A stretch of 64,000 nucleotides of DNA, taken from assembly GCF_004022215.1 (NCBI RefSeq), contig NZ_SAUZ01000012.1:1-64000 (forward strand), written 5' to 3'. Positions 27,219 through 35,576 of this stretch are shown here, piece by piece (the stretch's first letter is position 1; each line of letters starts with the position of its first letter). Both the position numbers and the translations under genes were made by a program. Under the pieces are notes generated by a model that worked only from the letters and a program-made list of their open reading frames with translations, was not told the DNA's origin and ran no database searches. The DNA is from Paenirhodobacter populi. GTDB lineage: Bacteria > Pseudomonadota > Alphaproteobacteria > Rhodobacterales > Rhodobacteraceae.

Positions 27219-28388
27219 TCACCGCGACGGATATTGGACGAAACGGTTGAAGGCTGCACCCGCGGCGCCGATGGCGAGCGAGAGCGCCAGATAGATCAGT
27301 GCCATGATGGTCAGCACCTCGATCGTGCGGCCGCTATAGGTGAGGGCGGTGTTTGAGATGCTGAACAGTTCTGGATAACCCACCGCCACGCCAAGCGACG
27401 AATTCTTTAACAAGCTGATGAACTGCGCGGTCAGGGGCGGGATGATCATGCGCAGCGCCTGCGGGACGATGATCCGGAACATCGTCTGGCTCTCCGTCAG
27501 GCCGATGGTGCGCGCAGCCTCAATTTGCCCGGCGTCGACGCCCTGAATGCCGCCGCGAACGATTTCCGCGATGAAGGCGGCGATATAGAAGGAGAGGCCG
27601 AAATAAATAGCGGTGAACTCTGGCGGTAGAGTGACGCCGCCCGAGAAGTTAAAGCGGCCAAGAGAGGGTATGCTCCATTCCATCGGTGCCCCGCGAAGGG
27701 CCCAGACGGCGAGGGGCGGGCCGAGCGCGCAAAGCGCCGCGACGATCACGCTTTTGGGCCAGCGGGCTTCGGGGGCGAAGCTGCGGGCGGTGTGGCGGAG
27801 AATCAGCAGGGCGAGAAGACCGAGTATCAGGGCAAGCGCGCTCAGTCCGGCGGTTTTCCCATCGATCGGGGCGGGTACGGTCAGCCCGCGGTTCGAGACG
27901 AAAGCCGCCCCGCCCAAAGAGATCGCCTCACGCGCGACGGGCATGGCGGCAAAAGCGGTGTACCAGAACACGATCTGAAGCAGCTGCGGCGTGTTGCGGA
28001 ACAGGTAGACGTAGGCCTGCGCGACGCCGCTTGGGATCGGGTTCTTCGCGAGGGACATCGCGCCGATTACCCCACCCAGAAGGGTGGCGGTGACGATCGA
28101 TGCAGCCGACATCACCAGCGTATTGCCGACACCGACGGCAAACGCCTTCAGATAGCTGTCCGAGGGCGTGAAATTGAAAAAGCCCGCGCCCATCGAAAAG
28201 GACGTCGAGGTGGTCAGAAAGCCGAAGCCCGAGGTCATACCTTGCGCTTCAAGTGCCGCGCGTGCATTCAGGCCCATCCAGACAATCATCCAGATCACGG
28301 TGGCGACCAGTGCGATTTGCCAAAGAAGCGCACGCACTCCGCCCTCCATCAAACGGGCGAAACGAGGGGGAGAAGCTTGTGGGGGCAT
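27219..28388 (-). CDS. aapQ: General L-amino acid ABC permease (AapQ/BztB-like)
   Basis: 389 residues, the usual length for AapQ. Contains the large periplasmic insertion between the first helices and the permease core, and the EAA loop GQIEAARTIGLTESQTMFRI. Its stop overlaps the possible GTG start of aapM. Preceded by a strong hairpin after the binding-protein gene. Confidence 0.9.
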   Translation of the reverse strand: MPPQASPPRFARLMEGGVRALLWQIALVATVIWMIVWMGLNARAALEAQGMTSGFGFLTTSTSFSMGAGFFNFTPSDSYLKAFAVGVGNTLVMSAASIVTATLLGGVIGAMSLAKNPIPSGVAQAYVYLFRNTPQLLQIVFWYTAFAAMPVAREAISLGGAAFVSNRGLTVPAPIDGKTAGLSALALILGLLALLILRHTARSFAPEARWPKSVIVAALCALGPPLAVWALRGAPMEWSIPSLGRFNFSGGVTLPPEFTAIYFGLSFYIAAFIAEIVRGGIQGVDAGQIEAARTIGLTESQTMFRIIVPQALRMIIPPLTAQFISLLKNSSLGVAVGYPELFSISNTALTYSGRTIEVLTIMALIYLALSLAIGAAGAAFNRFVQYPSR

Positions 28389-28414
28389 CTGTCGGGCCTT
28401 TGCGAATAGAATGA

Positions 28415-28436
28415 TCTGCCCGCCGGGGCGGGCAGA
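28415..28436 (-). promoter_or_regulatory. Stem-loop between aapJ and aapQ
   Basis: TCTGCCCGCC and GGCGGGCAGA form a 10-bp stem with a 2-base centre (9 bp with a 4-base loop) about 20 bases after the aapJ stop. The same position and type as the hairpins after the other binding-protein genes in the window. Confidence 0.6.
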
Positions 28437-28457
28437 CCTGGCGGGTTTGTCAGGAAA

Positions 28458-29474
28458 TCAGAGCGGCGGGGCGTAAAGCAGGCCTCCGTCCGTGTAGATC
28501 GCATTGAGACCGCGTTCGAGCTTCAGAGGCGAGTCCTTGCCCACATTGCGATCGAAGAACTCGCCGTAGTTGCCGACCTGTTTGATGACGTTATAGGCCC
28601 AGTCTTTCGACAGTCCGAGGCCTTCGCCGCCAGCATCGTCAACGCCAAGCAGACGTCGGATGGCGGGATCGTCGCTGGACTGGCGCAGGTCGTCGACATT
28701 GGCCGAGGTGACGCCGCTTTCTTCCGCCTGGAACAGTGTGAAGACCGTCCATTGAACGATGTCGCGCCATTGTCCGTCATCCTGGCGCACGATTGGGCCC
28801 TCCGGGTCTTTGCCAAAAAGCTCGGGCAGGATCACGTAATCATCAGGGTTCGGCGCGACCGAAGCGCGGATCGAGCTGAGCCCGGCTGAGGATTGGACCG
28901 AGACGTCGCAACGACCGCCAAAGAAGGCGGTGTTGATCTCGTTCTGGTCTTCCAAAACGACCGGCTTCAGCGCGATGCTGTATTTCCGCTGAATATCGGC
29001 GATCACCCGTTCAGAGGTCGAACCGGGGCGCACGCAGACGGTGGCGCTGTCAAGGTCTTTGACGCTCGAAACGCCGAGCGCTTTGGCGACCATCAGGCCC
29101 TGACCGTCGTAAAAGGTGGGGGCCACGAAATCGAGCCCAAGATCGGTGTCGCGGGCGCGCGTCCAGGTGGTATTGGCCGCGGTCATGTCGACCTCGCCGG
29201 TCTGCAGCGCGGTCAGTCGCGTCTGGTTGGTGGTCTTAAGGAACTGCACTTTCGACGCATCGCCGAAGACGGCGGCGGCGACGGCGCGGCAGGTGTCGAC
29301 GTCAAGGCCCTCCCATTTACCTTCCGCGGTGACCGATGAAAAACCCGGCCGCGCGCCGTTGACCGCGCATTTTACGACGCCCTGAGCTTTTACATTGTCA
29401 AGCGTGCCGGCGTTCGATCCGGAGGAGAAGGCTCCGGTAACCGCGAGGGCGGCGAGGATGAATTTTGCGTTCAT
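28458..29474 (-). CDS. aapJ: General L-amino acid-binding periplasmic protein (AapJ/BztA-like)
   Basis: 338 residues with a Sec signal peptide (KFILAALAVTGAFSSGSNA, cleavage near 22). The mature part has the family-specific start TLDNVKAQGVVKCAVNGARP, then GLDVDTCRAVAAAVFGDASK, and a family-3 extracellular binding fold. Aap systems import a broad range of L-amino acids. The start codon overlaps the GntR stop (ATGA), so regulator and transporter are one transcript. Confidence 0.92.
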   Translation of the reverse strand: MNAKFILAALAVTGAFSSGSNAGTLDNVKAQGVVKCAVNGARPGFSSVTAEGKWEGLDVDTCRAVAAAVFGDASKVQFLKTTNQTRLTALQTGEVDMTAANTTWTRARDTDLGLDFVAPTFYDGQGLMVAKALGVSSVKDLDSATVCVRPGSTSERVIADIQRKYSIALKPVVLEDQNEINTAFFGGRCDVSVQSSAGLSSIRASVAPNPDDYVILPELFGKDPEGPIVRQDDGQWRDIVQWTVFTLFQAEESGVTSANVDDLRQSSDDPAIRRLLGVDDAGGEGLGLSKDWAYNVIKQVGNYGEFFDRNVGKDSPLKLERGLNAIYTDGGLLYAPPL

Positions 29475-30178
29475 GATTTGGTTTCCACTCCACTGTTCGT
29501 GTCTTTTGACCCGGCCTCGGCACCGTGTTTTTGCGCCTCGAGGGCTAATCTCAGCTTCAGCCCGCGGGCCAGATGCTCGCGCATGCGCTCGGCGGCAAGG
29601 GGGGCGTCCCGGGCCTCCACCGCCTCATAGACGCTGATATGCTCCTGCAGCGTCTCGACGATTTGCTGATCGGAGAAATATCGAGGCAGGCTGAAGGCAA
29701 GGCGGAAGCGGTTGCGGAAGAGCCGGATCGCTTCCGCGAGCGCGGGGTTGCCTGCGGCGTTGACCAGTTCTTCGTGAAATTCTTCGCCCGCGTCATCGAT
29801 TTCCGCCGGGCTGAAGCTGCCTCGTGCATGTAACATAACCCTTAACTTCGTACCGATATTAGCGAAAGAGCGCTGCATGGCTCGGGCGGCCGCGTCGGCG
29901 GCTGCGGCGCATTCAAGCACCTCGCGCACTCTGTAGATATGGACGATGTCGTCTGAGATGAGGGTGCGCACGAAGGTGCCACGAGCGGGGCGAACCTCAA
30001 CGACGCCTTCTTGCTCGAGCTGGCGCAACGCTTCGCGCACCGGCATCCGGCCTATACTGAACTGTTCGGCCAAGCCACGCTCGGACAGCGGTTCCGAGGG
30101 GTCGAAGCCCGAGGAGAAGATCAGGTCGATGAGCAGAGCGTAGGCACGCTCTCGCTGGAATTGATGTGAGTTCGTCAT
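29471..30178 (-). CDS. GntR-family transcriptional regulator (FCD subfamily)
   Basis: 235 residues. Winged HTH at about 10-75 (LAEQFSIGRMPVREALRQLE, GTFVRTL), then a helical FCD effector domain. It is the first gene of the aap-threonine aldolase operon and translationally coupled to aapJ, so it probably controls the operon and itself. A GGTATACC palindrome lies 20 bases upstream of its start. Confidence 0.92.
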   Translation of the reverse strand: MTNSHQFQRERAYALLIDLIFSSGFDPSEPLSERGLAEQFSIGRMPVREALRQLEQEGVVEVRPARGTFVRTLISDDIVHIYRVREVLECAAAADAAARAMQRSFANIGTKLRVMLHARGSFSPAEIDDAGEEFHEELVNAAGNPALAEAIRLFRNRFRLAFSLPRYFSDQQIVETLQEHISVYEAVEARDAPLAAERMREHLARGLKLRLALEAQKHGAEAGSKDTNSGVETKS

Positions 30179-30193
30179 GAAAAATATCTGGCA

Positions 30194-30209
30194 GACCGGT
30201 ATACCAGTT
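30194..30209. promoter_or_regulatory. Candidate GntR autoregulatory operator
   Basis: The palindrome GGTATACC (30198-30205), in the context CCGGTATACCAG, is close to the TNGTATACNA-type sites bound by many FCD-GntR proteins. It sits just upstream of the regulator gene. Binding is inferred. Confidence 0.45.
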
Positions 30210-30361
30210 GGCCACGGAAAAATGGCAGTAGACCGTGAATGATCGATCTATTGAGATGCGGGTGAGGATATTGTGGGCATGTGATGAAAAAACAGGCTTA
30301 AGATGACGGCGTCACGCTAAAGAATTACGGAGAAAACTGCAGCTGCCGTTGGCTTGCCAGT

Positions 30362-30466
30362 TTAATACACCTGCAGCGAGTTCCGGGGCGCCGATGAAGA
30401 TGTCCGACTAGCTCTGGCGTACTCCATCGCCGTGCGAATAGCCGTTCGTAGTTCTTCCTCAGTCAT
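30362..30466 (-). CDS. Small ORF of doubtful status (34 residues)
   Basis: Reads MTEEELRTAIRTAMEYARAS then 14 more residues before TAA. The first 20 residues look like an amphipathic helix. It has no clear Shine-Dalgarno or homologue that I recognise, and lies between the GntR promoter and the recombinase remnant. The rest of the 30179-30570 gap holds only the operator palindrome. May be a fragment of the lost mobile element. Confidence 0.2.
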   Translation of the reverse strand: MTEEELRTAIRTAMEYARASRTSSSAPRNSLQVY

Positions 30467-30570
30467 TGGTGGGCCCAGATCACGACGAGGACGAGATAGA
30501 CATCTTTCCGGCCGGCTCGTCTGGTGACGCGCTGTCGTCTAAGGCATAGAAGCTGGGTTTACGGGTTACC

Positions 30571-31415
30571 CTACACTGCTATGCGCAATACTCCGCCAGG
30601 AGCTGCTATTTCCATCTGGAGCAGCATGGAGTGATAATTGGGGCTAAGTCGCAATTTTAGATGGTTGCGTACCCCCGCAACCACCGATTCAGACATTCCC
30701 GTCGCACCAGCGGCGGGTTTTGTCGTTTTGGACGTCTTTCCAATCGCTTGCCGCTCGGTCCATTCGAGGATCGTGCGTAACTCGCCATGCAATGTGGCGT
30801 AGATTTCCCCGCGTTCCGGCCCCAGCGTCAGCACGATCTTCTCGATCAGCATCCGCAAGGCTTCTGCTGCCTGCGGCCGTTCGTCGGGTCGGGCCAGCGC
30901 TCCGACGAGAACCGTGACCTTCTTCGCATAGACCGCCGATGCGCTCGGCAGGATGTCCGGCCCATCATCCGGCCCATCGGCCAAAAGCTCCGCCAGTTCC
31001 TTCTTGCGCTCTTCCAGCGCCATCATCTCGCCCTTCATGCTCTCATGGAACATGCCGGCCTTGATCGCCTCGATGATACCCCTGATCTGCTTCTCGACCT
31101 TCACCAGTTCCGCCTTCCATGCGTCGCCGTTCGAGCAGCCGGTTGGTCTCCTCGGCATAGGCGCGCATCGCCTCGGCCGCGACCTCGGGCGTCATCATCC
31201 GGTCCTTGAGGCCGGCCAGCACGCGGCTCTCCAGCTCCTCGCGCGCAATGCCGAGGCTGTTGGTGCAGGTGCCCTCGCCGATATGGTTCGAGCAGGCGAA
31301 GCGGTCTGCGCCGCGCAGCGAGTAGGGGCCACCGCAGCAGCTGCAGAACACCAGACCCGACAGAAGCGACTTCGGCCGCCACGCGCCGTTCAGCCGGTTC
31401 TTCCTGTGATGCGCG
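30571..31415 (-). pseudogene. Large serine recombinase, truncated and frameshifted
   Basis: Two frames together give the C-terminal half of a resolvase/invertase-type large recombinase. The first (from about 31415) has the zinc-ribbon (PKSLLSGLVFCSCCGGPYSL, FACSNHIGEGTCTN) and a helical segment to ETNRLLERRR. After a frameshift near 31125 the second continues WKAELVKVEKQIRGIIEAIK through the coiled-coil tail to the stop at 30571. The N-terminal catalytic domain with the nucleophilic Ser is missing. This is a relic of an integrase of a phage or integrative element. Confidence 0.8.
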
Positions 31416-31426
31416 CGGACGGCCTA

Positions 31427-31852
31427 GGTGGCGCGCGTCCCTTGCTCGACGCGATGTCGCCCCTGATGGCCTGGATCGCAGTCTTCGAGAACCTGATCCA
31501 GATCGTCTACCTTTTGTTTGCCTGGGCACTGGTCATCCCCGCCTTCTTCATTCTGGCGATCCAGTTCTTCGTGACGCTGATCGAGTTCAAGTGGAGCACG
31601 CCCGCCGGCTTTGTGCTGATTCCCTTCTTCGGCAAGATCGCCTTCATAGCTGAGCGTGTGCTTGGCAACGTGATTTCCAGCGGCATCAAGGTCCTGGTGC
31701 TCGCCGTCATCATCGGCATCGGCTCGACGCTGTTCAGTCAGTTCACGCACCCGACACAGAAGCCGGTCGAGGCGCTGATGCCACTGATCCGGGTCTTCTC
31801 ATTATCGCTATTGCGCCGACGCGCGGAATCTCCCTGCAGTGCGTTTGCGTGA
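31427..31852 (+). pseudogene. trbL: Conjugal transfer protein TrbL, internal fragment
   Basis: The frame reads GARPLLDAMSPLMAWIAVFE, then a strongly hydrophobic stretch, then AGFVLIPFFGKIAFIAERVL and GNVISSGIKVLVLAVIIGIG, blocks highly characteristic of TrbL, the polytopic inner-membrane protein of P-type conjugation systems. Homology ends near 31780, and the frame stops at 31852 in unrelated sequence. No other trb genes remain. It abuts the recombinase remnant tail-to-tail, so both probably derive from one lost integrative conjugative element. Bases 31853-31957 hold nothing recognised. Confidence 0.8.
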
Positions 31853-31957
31853 GGACACTGACAGGCCTCGATACACCACCGCCGGACCGGATCGACACCC
31901 AACCCATCATCAATGCCGGTAGAAGCACCTGGTTTCCTGATGTGGTCCGATCCGCAC

Positions 31958-32911
31958 TCAGAGTCCGCAGGTTCCCGATCGTCCCACCGCCTCGGCCAAG
32001 ACTTCGGCCAACACCGAAACCGCCAGCGTACGGGGGTCGCGCGTCGATGGGATGAGACCGATGGGGCCGCGCAGCCGCAGGCAGTCCGCTTCGGTCATGC
32101 CCGTAGCGCGCAGCCCGGCGATCCGGCGTTCGGCAGTGCGGCGGCTACCCTGTGCGCCGATGTAGAAGGCGGGACCCGCAAGCGCTGCCCGCAGGATCCC
32201 GGGTTCCAGGTCATGGTCGTGGAAGAACAGCACTACCGCAGTGTTCGGGTCCTGATCGAATGTCACGGCCCCCGGCCGCAGCGGCCGCAGTTGCAGCCGG
32301 GCCACGGGGGCGGGCATCTCGTTCTCGGTGGTTACCAGAAGCGTGTCGTAGCCGGCCCCCGCCGTCATCTGTGCGAAGGCCCGCGCCTCCGGGCCCTTGC
32401 CGAAGACGGCAAAGCGGATATCGGGTTCGACATGCAGGTGCATCAGACATTCGAGGTCCGCAGATGCGTTGGATACGGGGCCTTCCGGCGTCAACCGCAG
32501 ATCGAGCGGGGTCCGGGCCTCGAGAGCTTCCAGCAACTTCCCGAGCGGACGCCGTACCGGCACGATCAGCACCTCGAGACCGCCGCCGCAGGGCAGTTGC
32601 AGATCCATGAAGGCCGAGCCGCGGCCGTAGCGCAACACTTTCCAGCCTCCCGTCGCCGCGACCTCCTGCGCATGCAGGGCGATGTCGGCGTCGATACAAC
32701 CCGAGGACAGGTTTCCTGCCACCGTTCCGTCTGCGCCCAACACCATTGCCGCTCCTGCGGGGCGATAGGATGGTCCCGCGACCTCACGGATAACCGCAAG
32801 CGCTACCGGTTTTTCCACCGCATTGAGCGGCAGGTCGGCGGCCCGGATCACCACCGGCGCATCCGGACGCGGTTTGCGGGTCTCGGGGGTGGAATGCGAT
32901 GCCGTGGCCAT
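31958..32911 (-). CDS. xdhC: XdhC/CoxI-family molybdenum-cofactor insertion protein
   Basis: 317 residues. The N-terminal XdhC_CoxI domain carries GNLSSGCIDADIALHA, and the C-terminal Rossmann domain has FYIGAQGSRRTAERRIAGL. Family members bind Moco, promote its sulfuration or cytidylation, and deliver it to xanthine-dehydrogenase-family enzymes. It is the last gene of the leftward nic operon, and the only obvious client nearby is NicB, so maturation of nicotinate hydroxylase is the likely job (inferred). Confidence 0.87.
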   Translation of the reverse strand: MATASHSTPETRKPRPDAPVVIRAADLPLNAVEKPVALAVIREVAGPSYRPAGAAMVLGADGTVAGNLSSGCIDADIALHAQEVAATGGWKVLRYGRGSAFMDLQLPCGGGLEVLIVPVRRPLGKLLEALEARTPLDLRLTPEGPVSNASADLECLMHLHVEPDIRFAVFGKGPEARAFAQMTAGAGYDTLLVTTENEMPAPVARLQLRPLRPGAVTFDQDPNTAVVLFFHDHDLEPGILRAALAGPAFYIGAQGSRRTAERRIAGLRATGMTEADCLRLRGPIGLIPSTRDPRTLAVSVLAEVLAEAVGRSGTCGL

Positions 32912-32938
32912 GACGAAGCCTTTCCTTGATCCTTCCGT

Positions 32939-33547
32939 TTAGAGTTTCGGCCGCTTCATCCGGAAAACGCTGTCGATTGACGCGAAATCCGAATAGCCGA
33001 GGCGGGTCAGCGGCCGGTATCGGGTAACATCGAAACGGCCTTCTTCGGTGATGCAGTCGTCCCGCAGATGAAACGCCTCGATCCGCGCGACGACAAGATG
33101 GTTGTCCGCACCCTCAAGCACGATGTGCTGCGTCAGCACACATTCGAGCGCTGCGGGCGCATCGGCCAGCCGCACTCCGTCGATCGCCCGGCAGGGGGCT
33201 GTCGGCAGGCCGAGATGCGCGGCCTCATCGGTGTCGCGCGGGAAGGCGGCCGACGAGGCATTGAGCGCTTCACGATCCTCGTATCCGGCAATGTTGACAC
33301 AGAAGACGCCGGTTTCAAGGATGTTCGCAAGGCTGTCCTTGCCGAACGCGCGGTCGGGCTTGCCACCGATCGAGGCAAGCACCAGTTGAGGTGGTGCATA
33401 GGCCACCGCGTTGAAGAAGGAGTAGGGCGCAAGATTGTGGCCCCCCTTGCCGTCGTGGCTGGTGACCCAGGCGATCGGTCGTGGCGACACGATGGCGGTG
33501 AGCGGATCGGGCACCAGCCCGGATCCGTCGCGTGTCAGCCAGAACAT
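32939..33547 (-). CDS. Flavin reductase-like (FMN-binding split barrel) protein
   Basis: 202 residues. The segment PLTAIVSPRPIAWVTSHDGKG followed by NLAPYSFFNAVAYAPPQLVL is typical of the flavin_reductase-like split-barrel family, which binds FMN and in some members supplies reduced flavin to monooxygenases. NicC of Pseudomonas uses NADH and FAD on its own, so a reductase is not expected for the known pathway. Its place between the NCS2 permease and xdhC in the nic operon is therefore notable. Role unknown. Confidence 0.85.
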   Translation of the reverse strand: MFWLTRDGSGLVPDPLTAIVSPRPIAWVTSHDGKGGHNLAPYSFFNAVAYAPPQLVLASIGGKPDRAFGKDSLANILETGVFCVNIAGYEDREALNASSAAFPRDTDEAAHLGLPTAPCRAIDGVRLADAPAALECVLTQHIVLEGADNHLVVARIEAFHLRDDCITEEGRFDVTRYRPLTRLGYSDFASIDSVFRMKRPKL

Positions 33548-33575
33548 CGCGCAACCTTCCTCATGGCGGGGCGGG

Positions 33576-34856
33576 TCATGCCTTGTCCCGCCCGATGCTG
33601 AGAAGCTGGTAGACGATCAGCGCCGCGAAGGTCGCCGTGCCGATGCCGCCGAGAACGAAGCTGCCGAAGCTGAGGGTGAAGCTGCCGGAACCGAAGACCA
33701 GTGTGATCCCCACCGTGAACAGGTTGCGCGGCTCCGAGAAGTCGACGTGATTGTCGACGAAGAGCCGGATCATCGCCGCGGCGATCAGCCCGAAGACCGC
33801 GACCGCCAGTCCGCCCAGCACCGGGGCCGGGATAGTGTGCAGCAGGGCGCCGAACTTGGGTGAAAAACCAAGCAGGATCGCCACCAGCGCCGCCACCACG
33901 AAGACCAGCGTCGAGAACACGCGCGTCACCGCCATCACCCCCATGTTTTCCACATAGGTGGTGACGCCCGTTCCGCCGCCCGAGCCAGAGACCATCGTCG
34001 CGATCCCATCGCCGATGAAGCCACGTCCGATGTAGCGGTCCATGTTTTCGCCGGTCATGGCGCTGATCGCCTTGATATGGCCGAGGTTTTCGGCGACGAG
34101 GATGATCGCCACCGGCGCGATGAGCGACATCGCGGTCAGGTTGAACTCGGGGCTGTGGAAAGTCGGCATCCCGAACCACGGTGCGACCGCCAGCGCGCCG
34201 AAGTCGATTGGCGGCAGAAGGCCCATGCCATTGCCGAGGATCAGCACCGCGACATAGCCGACCGCGATCCCGATCAGGATCGAGATCCGCCGCAGTACTG
34301 TTGGTGCGTAGGTCGAGACGACAGCGACCGCCAGCAGCGTCAGCATCGCGACGAAGACATGCGGTCCGGTGCCCTGGCTGCCCTGCACCGCGACGGGGGC
34401 AAGGTTCAGCCCGATCGCCGCGCCGATGGCGCCGGTCACGGCGGGGGGCATCAGCTTTTCGATCCAGCCGGTGCCGGTTGCGGTAACGACAAGCCCGATC
34501 AGCACGTAAAGCGCGCCGGCGGCGATGATCCCGCCAAGCGCCGGCCCGATATTGGTGTTCACGCCGGTTCCCGCATACCCCGTCACAGCGATCACCACCG
34601 CGATGAACGAGAAGGACGAGCCGAGATAGCTTGGCACCCGCCCGGCGGTGAGCACGAAGAAGATCAAGGTCCCGATCCCCGAAAACAGGATCGCGAGATT
34701 CGGATCGAACCCCATCAACAGCGGCCCAAGGATGGTCGAACCCGACATCGCCACCAGATGCTGGATGCCCATCGGGATCGTCGCACCCCAGGACAGGCGC
34801 TCGTCAGGCATGACCGCCGGTGTGCTCGCGCGTGGCCAGCTTGGAAAATAGCTCAT
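33576..34856 (-). CDS. NCS2-family nucleobase:cation symporter (UraA-like), candidate nicotinate-pathway transporter
   Basis: 426 residues and about 14 membrane segments. NCS2 landmarks: the TM8 Glu in VAENLGHIKA and the TM10 segment GSGGGTGVTTYVENMGVMAV. Family members import uracil, xanthine, uric acid or other heterocycles with protons. In Pseudomonas putida the nicotinate transporter is the MFS protein NicT; no NicT is present here and this gene takes that place in the operon. Uptake of nicotinate, 6-hydroxynicotinate or another heterocycle is inferred from position. Confidence 0.9.
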   Translation of the reverse strand: MSYFPSWPRASTPAVMPDERLSWGATIPMGIQHLVAMSGSTILGPLLMGFDPNLAILFSGIGTLIFFVLTAGRVPSYLGSSFSFIAVVIAVTGYAGTGVNTNIGPALGGIIAAGALYVLIGLVVTATGTGWIEKLMPPAVTGAIGAAIGLNLAPVAVQGSQGTGPHVFVAMLTLLAVAVVSTYAPTVLRRISILIGIAVGYVAVLILGNGMGLLPPIDFGALAVAPWFGMPTFHSPEFNLTAMSLIAPVAIILVAENLGHIKAISAMTGENMDRYIGRGFIGDGIATMVSGSGGGTGVTTYVENMGVMAVTRVFSTLVFVVAALVAILLGFSPKFGALLHTIPAPVLGGLAVAVFGLIAAAMIRLFVDNHVDFSEPRNLFTVGITLVFGSGSFTLSFGSFVLGGIGTATFAALIVYQLLSIGRDKA

Positions 34857-34881
34857 GCGGACCTCCAGTCCCTTGGCGCCA

Positions 34882-35514
34882 TCACGCCCGCGGCGCGAGC
34901 GTTTCGATCCAGTTCAGGATTTCGGCCGTGTCGGTGACATCGGCGTATTTCTGGTTCATGTCGTACAGGTTCGCCTCATGCGGGGCCGCCGCACGATCCG
35001 CGCAGCCGTCGCGCGGCACCAGCACGTTGAACCCCGATTGCACCGCATCGACCACCGTCGCCCGCACGCAGCCCGAAGTTGTTGCCCCCGTAACGATGAG
35101 CGTATCCACTCCCGCGCCGGTCAGCAGCGCGGCGAGGGTCGAGCCGAAGAACGACGAGGCCCCCTTTTTCGTCACCACCACATCCTCGGGCCGGATGCCG
35201 GTCGCGGCGTCGATCTCGACGAGGCGGGTGCCCTCGATCAGCGCGGCCATACCCGCCGCCTTCTTCAGCCAGGGCAGCTTGTCGATTTCTCCCGGGTGAT
35301 AGGCGATGGTCGAGAAGATCACCGGAAAGCCGCGTGAACGCAGCGCGTCGCAGATCCGCCGGGTGTTGGCCATCTGAACGGAAGCGTCCGAGGCGGTTGG
35401 GTATTGCAGGTCGGTGAAGCCATAAGAAAAGTCGACGACGATGATCGCCGGCCGGGTGCCGCGCGGCACCGATTGTCCGAAGCCCGCGGCGGCATAGGTC
35501 TGTTCCTGGGACAT
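34882..35514 (-). CDS. nicF: Maleamate amidohydrolase (isochorismatase family)
   Basis: 210 residues. Cysteine-hydrolase triad visible: Asp28 in IIVVDFSYGF, Lys116 in VVTKKGASSFFG, and the nucleophile Cys149 in TGATTSGCVRATVVDA. The C-terminal DRAAAPHEANLYDMNQKYAD resembles NicF and N-carbamoylsarcosine amidases. NicF hydrolyses maleamate to maleate and ammonia. Encoded right after nicX in a cluster with every other pathway gene, which decides the call over other isochorismatase homologues. Confidence 0.88.
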   Translation of the reverse strand: MSQEQTYAAAGFGQSVPRGTRPAIIVVDFSYGFTDLQYPTASDASVQMANTRRICDALRSRGFPVIFSTIAYHPGEIDKLPWLKKAAGMAALIEGTRLVEIDAATGIRPEDVVVTKKGASSFFGSTLAALLTGAGVDTLIVTGATTSGCVRATVVDAVQSGFNVLVPRDGCADRAAAPHEANLYDMNQKYADVTDTAEILNWIETLAPRA

Positions 35515-35540
35515 GACTGTTCCTCGGTAGATGGAAAAGG

Positions 35541-35562
35541 TCCCGCGCCGGGCGGCGCGGGA
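35541..35562 (-). terminator. Terminator-like hairpin between nicX and nicF
   Basis: TCCCGCGCC, GGGC loop, GGCGCGGGA: a perfect 9-bp stem. On the transcribed minus strand it is followed by CCTTTT, so it resembles an intrinsic terminator placed inside the operon. It could reduce expression of nicF and the genes after it. Confidence 0.6.
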
Positions 35563-35576
35563 ACAGTCAGGGGAAA

